Shown here: positions 53,569 through 62,704 of the stretch, piece by piece
How positions within the stretch are numbered: the first letter of the stretch is position 1
Layout: each line of letters begins with the position of its first letter
Origin: Vulcanimicrobiota bacterium
Lineage (GTDB): Bacteria > Vulcanimicrobiota > Vulcanimicrobiia > Eremiobacterales > Eremiobacteraceae
DNA length: 64,000 nucleotides
Direction: 5' to 3'
Assembly: GCA_019235715.1 (NCBI GenBank)
Contig: JAFAKE010000070.1
Span: 32,436 to 96,435 of the forward strand
Translations under genes and position numbers: made by a program
The notes under the pieces: generated by a model
Told to the model about the DNA's origin: nothing
What the model saw: the letters and a program-made list of their open reading frames with translations, nothing else
The model's database searches: none

Positions 53569-54495
53569 ATGAATCGCGCGCGCGCGGCGGCCGCATCGAT
53601 CGCGGTCGTGATGGGCCTCACGGGAATCGGGTGCTCGAGCAGCAGCACCTCCGGATTTATCGTACATTCGACCTACACAGCGCTTGGCGCCAGCGACGCT
53701 GTCGGCGTGGGATCGTCCGCGCCGTGCACGACTGCTGGCACGCCGCCCATGCCAAGCCCTCCGAGTTGTCCGGGCGGCAAGAGCTACGTCGTTGACCTGA
53801 CGGGGCTGTTAAGCGGCCCGAGCGCGCAGGTCACGTTGGTCGATCTCGGGATTTCCGGCGCCGTCATCGGGCCCGACATCCAGGCCGATACCGCTGCGTG
53901 TTTCGGCGCGCCCGGCAACATCATCACGAGTGAAGTGCCGCTAATCAACGCTAGCTCAACGTTGGTCACGGTGTTCACCGGCGGCAACGACACGAATGCG
54001 ATCGTCCAATGCTCGGCGGGCAACCCGAATCCGGCGGCGTTCATCGCCGCCGAAATGGCGAAGTTCGGCGCCGATTACGCGACCTTAATCCAAGACATCA
54101 AGAAGGCAGCGCCCAACGCGGAGATCGTCGTTTCGAATCTTCCGAATTTCGCCTTGATACCGGTCGGCACCATGCAGCCGGCGCCGGTGCAAGCAGCGCT
54201 CGATCAAGTATCGGTCGGCCTAGACATGCAGGTGATCAATCCGTCCGCCGGCAGCAGCGTCAATGCGGTCGTGGACGCGTTGTGCACCGCGCAATCGTAC
54301 AACGTCGCCAACTTCTCCGCGGACGGCTTCCATCCGAACGATGCCGGCTATGCGGCGTTCGCGCAACTCTATGCCAACCAGGTGCAGGCTGCGAAAACGC
54401 CGCCGGCGCCCGCGCCGCAGTCGAGCTGCCCGCCGTACAGCCTTGCAGCAAAGACGAGCTCGCTGCCGGCAAGCGTCAAACTCTGGCGTTACTGA
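53569..54495 (+). CDS. SGNH/GDSL-like lipoprotein
   Basis: GLTGIGCSSSS lipobox; YTALGASDAVG; DGFHPNDAGYAAFAQLYA. Confidence 0.8.
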   Translation: MNRARAAAASIAVVMGLTGIGCSSSSTSGFIVHSTYTALGASDAVGVGSSAPCTTAGTPPMPSPPSCPGGKSYVVDLTGLLSGPSAQVTLVDLGISGAVIGPDIQADTAACFGAPGNIITSEVPLINASSTLVTVFTGGNDTNAIVQCSAGNPNPAAFIAAEMAKFGADYATLIQDIKKAAPNAEIVVSNLPNFALIPVGTMQPAPVQAALDQVSVGLDMQVINPSAGSSVNAVVDALCTAQSYNVANFSADGFHPNDAGYAAFAQLYANQVQAAKTPPAPAPQSSCPPYSLAAKTSSLPASVKLWRY

Positions 54496-54517
54496 TCGGC
54501 TAGCGCGTCACAAGCGA

Positions 54518-54549
54518 CGGAGCGGTCGATGCTTGAGTCGACCGCTTCG
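54518..54549. terminator. Strong stem-loop between SGNH lipoprotein and next gene
   Basis: CGGAGCGGTCGA-TGCTTGAG-TCGACCGCTTCG, 12-bp stem with one G-T; no clear T-tract. Confidence 0.45.
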
Positions 54550-54574
54550 CGTATGCCGATGTATACTAAAGGAT

Positions 54575-55153
54575 ATGCGAAGGTTGGTCTTGGTCCTTGC
54601 GATGCTCGCGTTGCCGGCTGCCGCGCTGGCTGACGACGGATATGATTCCGCTTTTGCCCAGGCTGTGCGCGCTGCGACCGAGACCTATCGGCTGGTCTAC
54701 TGGGCGAAGGCGGCGGACTACGTGCAGACCACAGACTACATTGACGGCGTCGGCGTCATGTTCACCAACCACGCGCGCTTCGATCCGAGCGACCTCGCAC
54801 ATCCGACGCTGCTCGTCTACGACGAGAGCGGACGTCTCGTCGCATGCGGTTATCAGTTCGCGAACAGGACGGTGCCGAGCGCCTTCGGATCGGTGCCTGC
54901 GAGCGCGTGGTATGACATCCCGCAACACGTGCATTACAACGCGCTGCAAAACGGTCAAATGCATTACGGGCAGGCACCCTGGACCTCAAACGCACAACCA
55001 ACCGCCGACACGTTGAACGCGCAAGGCTTATTGCCGGCCGGCTCGAGTTTACAATTCGCATTCGTGCATCCGGCGGTGCGCGCGATCATCGTCTGGGCGT
55101 GGCTGCCAAATTCCGATGGCCTGTACGCCGGCGAAAATGCCCTCTTACCGTAG
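54575..55153 (+). CDS. Secreted hypothetical protein
   Basis: MRRLVLVLAMLALPAAALADD signal peptide, then QAVRAATETYRLVYWAKAADYVQTTDYIDG. Confidence 0.65.
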   Translation: MRRLVLVLAMLALPAAALADDGYDSAFAQAVRAATETYRLVYWAKAADYVQTTDYIDGVGVMFTNHARFDPSDLAHPTLLVYDESGRLVACGYQFANRTVPSAFGSVPASAWYDIPQHVHYNALQNGQMHYGQAPWTSNAQPTADTLNAQGLLPAGSSLQFAFVHPAVRAIIVWAWLPNSDGLYAGENALLP

Positions 55154-55430
55154 CGGTGCGTATATCACGGTCAACGCCAAGCCAGGATCAAGATCGGCCA
55201 GCGTGACGTGGGATGGATCTCACCTCATCGTCCGCGTGCGCGAGCGCGCGCATGACGGAAAGGCGAATGAGGCCTGCCGTGCGGCGATCGCGGAAGCGTT
55301 GCGCGTGCCGCTATCCACGGTCGAGCTCGTACGTGGCGGTCGCGCGAAGATTAAGACGTTCGCGCTGAACGATCTATCGCGCGCGGAACTGAATGCGCGG
55401 CTCGCCAGACTGAGCGACTCGATTAGCTGA
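55137..55430 (+). CDS. DUF167/YggU family protein
   Basis: YITVNAKPGSRSASVTWDGSHLIVRVRERAHDGKANEACRAAIAEALRVPLSTVELVRGGRAKIKTFALN. Confidence 0.88.
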   Translation: MPSYRSGAYITVNAKPGSRSASVTWDGSHLIVRVRERAHDGKANEACRAAIAEALRVPLSTVELVRGGRAKIKTFALNDLSRAELNARLARLSDSIS

Positions 55431-56538
55431 GCTTCTCGAGGCGTGGGTTGGGACGATATGGACGGCCGACCTTGTGGCACGCGACCATTTTTCCGTCCTT
55501 TTCTGCGAGCGCGATGTCGGCCGTGAAGTCGTAGATGCCGCGGAATAGCGCCGAGCCGACTGCGTACGCATCGACCGGAATCTTGCGATCCTCGAACTGG
55601 TTGATCTTGGCGACGTCAAACCCGCCGGATACGATGATCTTCACCCAGCCGTAGCCCGCGTCGTCGAGCGCGCGCCGCACGTTGAGCACCAGCTCCGGAT
55701 TGACGCCGGTCGGTTTGAACGTGCCCATCGAATTCCACAAGCTCTTGTCGACGAGCGTCTCAGAGGTGTCCAGCCGGACGCCCCAAAGGCGCCGGCCCAG
55801 ACGAGCAGCGACCGCGATCGACGTGTTCACGCAATCGTTGTCAAAATCGACAAGCGCGATGACGTTGACCGATGGATCGACAAACTCAGCGAACTTCGCC
55901 GTCGCAAGCACCGTGTCGCCGTTGTATGCGGCGATCAAGCCATGGGGCACAGTTCCGATGCCCCTCGAACCCCACCATTCGGCTTGCGCGTCGGTGCTCA
56001 CGCCGAGCGCGCCGCTCACGTATGCGGCATAACCGTCGCCCGTCTGGACGAGATGATGATCGAAGCGCGCAGGAAAGAACAGCACGTTTTTGCCGTTCGC
56101 CGCAGCGACCACGGCGCTCGTGTTGGTCGCGACTTTCGTGCGACGCGTCAGGACGCCGAGATAATCGGTCTCGAGATGCGCGAAGAGGCCGTAATCGCCT
56201 TCAATCGTCATCACGACTTCGTACGGCGCGATGCGATCGCCGTCGTAGAGCGCGCGCACATCGAGTTGCGGCCAGCCGTCAGTCCAGGACCCGTCTGCAT
56301 TGCGCCGGCCGCTGCACAGCTTCAAGATCGCAATGGCTTCGTCGATGCCGCACAGCACGGCGTGCTTCTTTTGGAATACTTGCATCAAAACGCGCGGGTG
56401 ATGGTCGTCCGCCTGCAAGATCTGGCGCACTCGATTGAAGTACGTATCCGAGTAGTACCCGTCGCGCATCTTCTCGACCGGAAGATTGAGGATCTGCGGA
56501 TCGAGCCGCTTGTGCCGCGGCGGCGCCTGGGTCGCCAT
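55423..56538 (-). CDS. pncB: Nicotinate phosphoribosyltransferase
   Basis: MRDGYYSDTYFNRVRQILQADDHHPRVLMQVFQKKHAVLCGIDEAI; VDFDNDCVNTSIAVAARLGRRLWGVRLDTSET; ISGGFDVAKINQFEDRKIPVDAYAVGSALF (SGGFD). Confidence 0.9.
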   Translation of the reverse strand: MATQAPPRHKRLDPQILNLPVEKMRDGYYSDTYFNRVRQILQADDHHPRVLMQVFQKKHAVLCGIDEAIAILKLCSGRRNADGSWTDGWPQLDVRALYDGDRIAPYEVVMTIEGDYGLFAHLETDYLGVLTRRTKVATNTSAVVAAANGKNVLFFPARFDHHLVQTGDGYAAYVSGALGVSTDAQAEWWGSRGIGTVPHGLIAAYNGDTVLATAKFAEFVDPSVNVIALVDFDNDCVNTSIAVAARLGRRLWGVRLDTSETLVDKSLWNSMGTFKPTGVNPELVLNVRRALDDAGYGWVKIIVSGGFDVAKINQFEDRKIPVDAYAVGSALFRGIYDFTADIALAEKDGKMVACHKVGRPYRPNPRLEKLS

Positions 56539-56606
56539 CGTGGCGAAATTCGTTCGGGCGGGGTCGCAGCGGCGCCTTCGAGAAGGCAGGCGACCAAGGC
56601 ATTACT

Positions 56607-58385
56607 GTGACTAACTACGACATCGCCGCTCGCCTCAACGAAATCGCTGCGCTCATGGAGTTCGACGGCGAACCATTCTTCAAGATCAAGGCGTACGAAC
56701 GCGCTGCGCGCAGTCTCGAGGATTGCGAGACGCCGGTGCGCGAGCTTATCGATGCCGGCGAAGTCGACGAACTGCCGGGCGTAGGGAAAGCGATCGCGCA
56801 GAAGATCGTCGACATCGAATCGACCGGCACGTGCAAGTATCTCGAAGAACTGCGCGCCAAGTTCCCCTCGACCATCCTTGAACTTTTGCGCGTGCCCGGC
56901 ATCGGCACGAAGACCGCGATCGCGATGTATCAGCGCCTCGGCATCACAGGGCTTGACGACTTGCGCGCTGCGGTCGAGGACGGATCGATTGCGGCGCTGC
57001 CGCGACTCGGCGCGAAGGGCGTTGAGAATCTCAAGCTAGCGCTCTCGCGCTTGGCACAGCGCACGCAGCGCATGCGCCTGGGCGACGCGTGGGAGCTCGC
57101 GGCGCGGATCACCGCAGCGCTCGAGGAGGCGAAACTCGCCAAGAACGTCGTCGCGGCCGGCAGTCTGCGCCGCATGGAATCGACTGTCGGGGATCTCGAC
57201 TTCATCTGCACGAGCTCGACGCCCGAAAAAGCGCTTGACTTCTTCTGCGCGCTGCACGGCGTTGAGCGCGTGACGGCTAAAGGCGATACGAAAGCGACGG
57301 TTTGGCTGCACGCGGGCATCGCCGCTGACTTGCGCGTGGTGCCCCATCGCTGTTTTGGCAACTTGCTCCAGCACTTCACCGGCAACAAAGATCATAACGT
57401 CAAGCTGCGCGAGTACGCGCTGCGCAAGGGCCTTTCAGTCAGCGAGTGGGGCGTGCAGACGATCGAGACCGGCCGCGTGCGCACGTCCGCCACCGAAGCC
57501 GGCGTCTACGAGATGCTCGGCTTGCCGTTCATCCCGCCCGAGATACGGCTCGGATTGAACGAGATCGAATTAGCGCGCAAGCACGAGCTGCCGGCGCTCA
57601 TCGAGATCGGCGACATCCGCGGCGATCTTCACGATCATACGACGTGGAGCGACGGGACACGCAGCATCGAGCAGATGGCGCGGGAAGCCGCGCGCCGCGG
57701 ATTTTCATACATGTCGATCTCAGATCACTCGCGCGGGCGCGCGGTCGGAAACGGTTTGTCGATCGAGCGGCTGCTCGAGCAGATCGCAGAAATCAGATCG
57801 GTCGCGACGTCGTACGGCATCCGGCTCCTATGCTCGTCCGAAGTCGACATCCGCGCCGATGGCACGCTTGACTTTCCCGACGATGTGCTCGCGCAACTCG
57901 ACATCGTCGTCGCCTCGATACACTCCGGCTTCGCGGCGGACAAGTCCAAGCAGACGGCACGCTTGCTACGTGCGATCGAAAATCCGAACGTGAATATCAT
58001 CGGTCATCCGACCGGCGTGCTGATCGAACAACGTGCCGGCTATGAATTTGACGCCGACGCTGTTTTTCGCGCAGCGGCTGCCTCTGGAACTGCGCTTGAG
58101 ATCAACTCGAATCCCGCGCGACTAGACTTAAGCGCTGCGCTGGCGCGACGCGCGAAAGAGCTTGGCTGCACGATCGCGATCGACAACGACGCACACGCTT
58201 TCGAGGACTTCGACAACTTGCGTTTTGGCGTCGGCACGGCGCGCAAGGCTGGTCTGACGAAGGCCGATGTGCTGAACGCGCGGACAGTGGAAGACGTTCT
58301 CGCCTTCGTGGCAGCGAAGCGCGCGCGTGGCTCTAATTCACAAACACGGGAAAAAGCCGCTCAGTCGACCGAGCTCTTCGGCTGA
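56607..58385 (+). CDS. polX: DNA polymerase X family with C-terminal PHP domain
   Basis: LMEFDGEPFFKIKAYERAARSLED; LPGVGKAIAQKI; GSLRRMESTVGDLDFI; PHP DLHDHTTWSDGTRSIEQMAREAARRGFSYMSISDHS. Confidence 0.95.
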   Translation: MTNYDIAARLNEIAALMEFDGEPFFKIKAYERAARSLEDCETPVRELIDAGEVDELPGVGKAIAQKIVDIESTGTCKYLEELRAKFPSTILELLRVPGIGTKTAIAMYQRLGITGLDDLRAAVEDGSIAALPRLGAKGVENLKLALSRLAQRTQRMRLGDAWELAARITAALEEAKLAKNVVAAGSLRRMESTVGDLDFICTSSTPEKALDFFCALHGVERVTAKGDTKATVWLHAGIAADLRVVPHRCFGNLLQHFTGNKDHNVKLREYALRKGLSVSEWGVQTIETGRVRTSATEAGVYEMLGLPFIPPEIRLGLNEIELARKHELPALIEIGDIRGDLHDHTTWSDGTRSIEQMAREAARRGFSYMSISDHSRGRAVGNGLSIERLLEQIAEIRSVATSYGIRLLCSSEVDIRADGTLDFPDDVLAQLDIVVASIHSGFAADKSKQTARLLRAIENPNVNIIGHPTGVLIEQRAGYEFDADAVFRAAAASGTALEINSNPARLDLSAALARRAKELGCTIAIDNDAHAFEDFDNLRFGVGTARKAGLTKADVLNARTVEDVLAFVAAKRARGSNSQTREKAAQSTELFG

Positions 58386-59194
58386 CGGAACGTCTGAATC
58401 TCAAGACGCTGCAGCAGATCGGGCGGCGCTTCGAACTGCGGATTGACATACGCGCCTTGGAACCAACCGTGCCAGTCGCTGCCGCACGAGTACAGCTTTC
58501 CGCGGCGGCGCGCGAGACCGCACAATTCTGAACGTCGATCCGAATCGTAGCGCATGTACATCGCTTCGAGTCCATCGAGCTCGTCAAGCAGCTGATCGGC
58601 GAGTCCGTCATCGACCAGGTCGGCGGGGTGTGCGAGCATCGCAACGCCACCCGCGCCGCGGATGATCGCGCCGGCTTGCGCGGGTGTCGGCAAACCTTCA
58701 TACGCGTGCGCGGGCAGGGACGCGAAAAAAGCGCGGAACGCACCGTGACAGCGCTGCGGATCGCCGCCCTCGAACCCGCGCCGGCACAAACGCTCGATCA
58801 ATACCGGCAGACGCACGGGTGCATCCGCAAAATCGCGATTCCATTCGACCGCGACACCTTCTGACGCAAGTGACCTGATCCAGCGCTCTTGGTTCTCGCC
58901 AAATATTTGCGATGTCTGTTCGTTCGCGAAACGCAAGTCGCCGTCGCGGTCGGAAACGTTGAAACCCAAAACGTGGACGACCCGGCCAGCGTCGTAGGTC
59001 GTCATCTCAATGCCGCCGATGAAGCGCACCCCCCGATCCGCCGCGCGCGTACGAGCGGCCGCATGCCCGGCGGTCGTGTCGTGGTCGGTCAACGCGACAA
59101 GTTCCACGCCCGCATCCGCAACGGCGTCCACCACCGCTTCTGGCGCTAATTCGCCGTCGCTTCGATTGCTGTGCAGATGGAGGTCGCAAAGCAT
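58361..59194 (-). CDS. PHP domain metal-dependent phosphoesterase
   Basis: MLCDLHLHSNRSDGELAPEAVVDAVADAGVELVALTDHDTTAGHAAART...GGIEMT; GGVAMLAHPADL; CGSDWHG. Confidence 0.9.
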   Translation of the reverse strand: MLCDLHLHSNRSDGELAPEAVVDAVADAGVELVALTDHDTTAGHAAARTRAADRGVRFIGGIEMTTYDAGRVVHVLGFNVSDRDGDLRFANEQTSQIFGENQERWIRSLASEGVAVEWNRDFADAPVRLPVLIERLCRRGFEGGDPQRCHGAFRAFFASLPAHAYEGLPTPAQAGAIIRGAGGVAMLAHPADLVDDGLADQLLDELDGLEAMYMRYDSDRRSELCGLARRRGKLYSCGSDWHGWFQGAYVNPQFEAPPDLLQRLEIQTFRQPKSSVD

Positions 59195-59251
59195 TGACCG
59201 TGTCGATTCGCTCCCGCGGGTGACGGCGCCCCTGCGCGAGAACCCTCCACT

Positions 59252-60367
59252 ATGGCGACTTTCACCAGAGCCAGACTCGTCGCATCTGCCCATACTCTTG
59301 AGGGACGATACTACACGTCGCCAGACGTCTTCAAAGAGGAACAAACCCGTATCTTCTCGCGCGGCTGGGTGTGCGTCGGTCGAGAAGAACAGCTTCCCGA
59401 GGCGGGCAGCTTTTTCACCGCGCAAGTCGCGGACGAGAGCCTCATCATCGTGCGCGATAAGAGCGCGCGCCTGCACGCGCACTTCAATGTATGCAGACAT
59501 CGTGGCACTCGCATCTGCGAGGCTGCGAGCGGCAAGTTCAGCGGCGCAATCGTCTGCCCGTATCACGCGTGGACGTACGGCCTTGACGGCACGCTCATGA
59601 CGGCGCGCAATATGAAGGACGTGCCTGGCTTCGAGGAGTCGGTGTATCCCCTGCGCGCGGCGGCGCTCGCGACGTGGGAAGGCTTCATCTTCGTCGATAT
59701 CTCCGAGAATCCGCAGCCCTTCGCCAACACGTTCCCCGCGCTGACCGATCGTTTTGACCGCTGGCACATCGGCCGCTTGCGCGAAGGCAAGCGCATCGAC
59801 TACGATCTCGCGTGCAACTGGAAGCTGATCTTACAGAACTATTCCGAGTGCTATCACTGTCCGCTCGTGCACCCGCAACTGGACAAGGTGTCGCCGTGGG
59901 ACAGCGGCCGCAACGACCTGTCGTCAGGGACCGTCCTTGGGGGATACATGTCGCTGCGCCACGGCAGCGAGACGATGACGCTGAGCGGCGGAACTACGCG
60001 CAAAGCGTTCCCCGAGCTGAGCGCAGAAGACCGCGAGCGAGTTTACTACTACGAGATCTTTCCGTCCATGCTGCTCAGCCTGCATCCGGACTACGTCATG
60101 GCGCACTATCTCACGCCAGTGACTCCGCAACGCACGCTGGTGACCTGCGTGTGGCTCTTCGATCCAACCGAAATGACCAAACCCGATTTTGACGGTTCTG
60201 ATGCGGTCGAGTTCTGGGATATGACCAATCGCCAAGATTGGCACGTGTGCGAGCTTTCGCAACTCGGTGTGGCCTCGCGCGCGTACACACCGGGTCCATA
60301 CGCGCAAGCCGAGGGGCTGCTTGCCGCCTTTGACAAGAACTATATGCACATCATGGAGCAATCATGA
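59252..60367 (+). CDS. Rieske-type aromatic ring-hydroxylating dioxygenase alpha subunit
   Basis: NVCRHRGTRICEAASGKFSGAIVCPYHAWTYGLDG (CxH...CxxH); NYSECYHCPLVHPQLDKV. Confidence 0.93.
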   Translation: MATFTRARLVASAHTLEGRYYTSPDVFKEEQTRIFSRGWVCVGREEQLPEAGSFFTAQVADESLIIVRDKSARLHAHFNVCRHRGTRICEAASGKFSGAIVCPYHAWTYGLDGTLMTARNMKDVPGFEESVYPLRAAALATWEGFIFVDISENPQPFANTFPALTDRFDRWHIGRLREGKRIDYDLACNWKLILQNYSECYHCPLVHPQLDKVSPWDSGRNDLSSGTVLGGYMSLRHGSETMTLSGGTTRKAFPELSAEDRERVYYYEIFPSMLLSLHPDYVMAHYLTPVTPQRTLVTCVWLFDPTEMTKPDFDGSDAVEFWDMTNRQDWHVCELSQLGVASRAYTPGPYAQAEGLLAAFDKNYMHIMEQS

Positions 60368-60864
60368 TCGTTCGACCGCTTACCACCACTGCAGCACTGC
60401 TCTTGGTGCTGGCGACGACTGCGACCGCTGCGAGCACATCACTGGGCATGGGAAGCATGCGCTTCATGCTCGGCACCTGGACCTGTTCGGTCAAGGCGGT
60501 TGACGGCTCGACGCCGCAGGTCACATCCGTCACGACGTTGTCATCGGATGGTACCCATCTGCTCACAAGGACGACAGCAGGCGGCGAAGGCACTTCAGAC
60601 GTGTGGCTTGACAACAATAAGAAGGAGTGGGTGCAGACCGCGAATTCGAGCAAGGGGTCGAGCACGCAGACCTCGCCGGGCTTTAACGGCCCTACGATCG
60701 TGTGGATGGGCACTGTGACTGCAAGCGGTATGCCCGCGCTTCCTTACCGCACGACGATGACCAAGGTCAGCGATACGAAAACGACGCAGCTCGATGAATT
60801 AGGTACGCCGGGCGGCAGCTCGTGGCTGACGGCCGACACCGCGACCTGCGTAAAGGGCGGTTAG
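60364..60864 (+). CDS. Secreted hypothetical protein (DUF1579-like)
   Basis: Signal peptide; MRFMLGTWTCSVKAVDGSTPQVTSVTTLSSDGTHLLTRTTAGG; ATGA overlap with Rieske gene. Confidence 0.65.
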   Translation: MIVRPLTTTAALLLVLATTATAASTSLGMGSMRFMLGTWTCSVKAVDGSTPQVTSVTTLSSDGTHLLTRTTAGGEGTSDVWLDNNKKEWVQTANSSKGSSTQTSPGFNGPTIVWMGTVTASGMPALPYRTTMTKVSDTKTTQLDELGTPGGSSWLTADTATCVKGG

Positions 60865-61601
60865 CGCCCGAAGCGGCGTTGGCGGCGCTGGAATTCGGCG
60901 ACTGCTGCGGTGAAGTGGTCGCGCGAGAATTCCGGCCAGCACACGTCAGTGACGTACAATTCCGTATACGCGCACTGATACAGCAAGAAGTTCGACAGCC
61001 GATATTCGCCGCCGGGCCGGATCAGCAGATCTGGATCCGGCATACCCTTCGTATACAGATAGTCGCTCAGCGTTTCGTCCGTGATCTTTTCCGCGTCGAG
61101 CGCCCCCGAACGGATATCGCCGGCGAGCGCATGGACTGCCTCGCGCAACTCGGTGCGCGCGCTGTAATTCACCGCGAGATTAAGTACGGTGCCCGTGTTC
61201 GCGGCGGTCTTGGCGACCAAGTTCTCAAGCGCACGGCGCGGGCGATCCGGCAAAGCGCCCCACTTCCCGATCACCTGCACGCGCACGTTGTCGCGCCGTA
61301 GACCGTCGAGTTCTTGATACGCAAAAGCACTGCAGATATCGAAGAGGACCGAGATCTCGCTCCACGGGCGCGACCAGTTCTCTTCGGAAAAGCCGTACAC
61401 GGTGAGCATTCCAATGCCGAAATCGCGGCACGCTCGCACGGTTTCGCGCAGCGTTGCAATACCGCGCCGGTAGCCCTCGGCGACCGGCAAGCCGCGTTCG
61501 CGCGCCCAGCGCCGGTTGCCGTCCATGATGATCGCGATGTGCTCCGGCATCGGAGCATCCGCGAGTTCGATGAGTCGAGTCGTCGGCTTGGTCGAGATCA
61601 T
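60861..61601 (-). CDS. uppS: Isoprenyl (undecaprenyl) diphosphate synthase
   Basis: PEHIAIIMDGNRRWARERGLPVAEGYRRG; VYGFSEENWSRP; PDLLIRPGGEYRLSNFLLYQCAYTELYVTDVCWPEF. Confidence 0.95.
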   Translation of the reverse strand: MISTKPTTRLIELADAPMPEHIAIIMDGNRRWARERGLPVAEGYRRGIATLRETVRACRDFGIGMLTVYGFSEENWSRPWSEISVLFDICSAFAYQELDGLRRDNVRVQVIGKWGALPDRPRRALENLVAKTAANTGTVLNLAVNYSARTELREAVHALAGDIRSGALDAEKITDETLSDYLYTKGMPDPDLLIRPGGEYRLSNFLLYQCAYTELYVTDVCWPEFSRDHFTAAVAEFQRRQRRFGR

Positions 61602-61609
61602 CGCGCCCC

Positions 61610-62029
61610 CTATGTCGTCGCCAAACGCGCCGATGAGCGCGAGTCGCCAGATTGAGTCTGCGCCTTTTCCTGAACCTCGCGCACGACCGACTCAAGTTCG
61701 TCGATATAGGCCAAAAAGCGCGTGCGGCCCGTATTCGTGATGCGGCAGATCGTCGTCGGCCGGCCGTGGCCGGTCTCTCTCGTCGTGGCGACGACGCCCA
61801 TCTCTGCGAGCGCGGTCAGGTGCCGGCTCAAGTTGCCGTCCGTCAAAGCGCATGCATCCTGGAGATCGGTGAAGCTCATGCCTTCAGGGTGCGCGACGAG
61901 GCACGTGCACACCGCAAGGCGTCCGCGCTCGTGGAAGATGCGCTGCAAGCCCTCGTACGCGTAGGGCGCTTCGCGGCCATTCGTGCGCGCCGGCTTTTTG
62001 TTCGCCTTGCGGGCGTTGGTCGAATTCAT
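61610..62029 (-). CDS. Winged-helix transcriptional regulator (HTH_34-type)
   Basis: IFHERGRLAVCTCLVAHPEGMSFTDLQDACALTDGNLSRHLTALAEMGVVATTRETGHGRPTTICRITNTGRTRFLAYIDEL. Confidence 0.88.
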   Translation of the reverse strand: MNSTNARKANKKPARTNGREAPYAYEGLQRIFHERGRLAVCTCLVAHPEGMSFTDLQDACALTDGNLSRHLTALAEMGVVATTRETGHGRPTTICRITNTGRTRFLAYIDELESVVREVQEKAQTQSGDSRSSARLATT

Positions 62030-62664
62030 GCAGAGGTCTCCGGAATCGTAGTAGTGCCCTCAGTGCGCCCTTCGGCTGCGATGAGCCAGCCGATCCAAAA
62101 TTGTCCGACGGCGAAGCCTGCGGACATGACCCACCAGGCCAGTGCCGGCCATTGGTTGGGCATGAGCAGCAGCGCGGCGCCGATGATGCCGAACATCGCC
62201 GCGACCGTCAGCACGCCGCGCGGCACGTGGTTGCGCGATGCGAACAGTCCGAGACCGTAACACGTGTACCAAATGCCCGGCAACATCGCCGGCACGCCCT
62301 GTAGGTACACGGCCGCGCTTAGCACGGCGCCGAGCGCCAATGCAGGCAACAAACTCACGCTAACGGTCTTCGACTGATAGCGCGCACGATGGCCTCGATT
62401 GCGCAAGTACCATCCCAGCAGATTGCCGTAATAGATCGCGAGCGCAGCGGCAAAGCACGACAGCCAAATCGCCACGTAGACATGGACGTCCGCGGCTGAG
62501 CTCGGGTGTGGCACGATCTGCGCCTGCACGAGCCCGCCGGCCAGAGCGATCGCACCGCTGACCGCGGCGACCCGGCTTGAGTACCCTCGGAAACGCTGGA
62601 CGCTGGCGAGACGGTCCCTAACCTCGGTGAGGTCAGCGAGCGCGCGTTCGACTTCGACGTTCAT
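62026..62664 (-). CDS. Multi-TM hypothetical protein coupled to regulator
   Basis: Several TM segments; ATGA overlap with HTH_34 regulator. Confidence 0.7.
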   Translation of the reverse strand: MNVEVERALADLTEVRDRLASVQRFRGYSSRVAAVSGAIALAGGLVQAQIVPHPSSAADVHVYVAIWLSCFAAALAIYYGNLLGWYLRNRGHRARYQSKTVSVSLLPALALGAVLSAAVYLQGVPAMLPGIWYTCYGLGLFASRNHVPRGVLTVAAMFGIIGAALLLMPNQWPALAWWVMSAGFAVGQFWIGWLIAAEGRTEGTTTIPETSA

Positions 62665-62704
62665 GCCCTATACTTTGTACCACAAAGTCAATGCGAATGC
62701 AACA

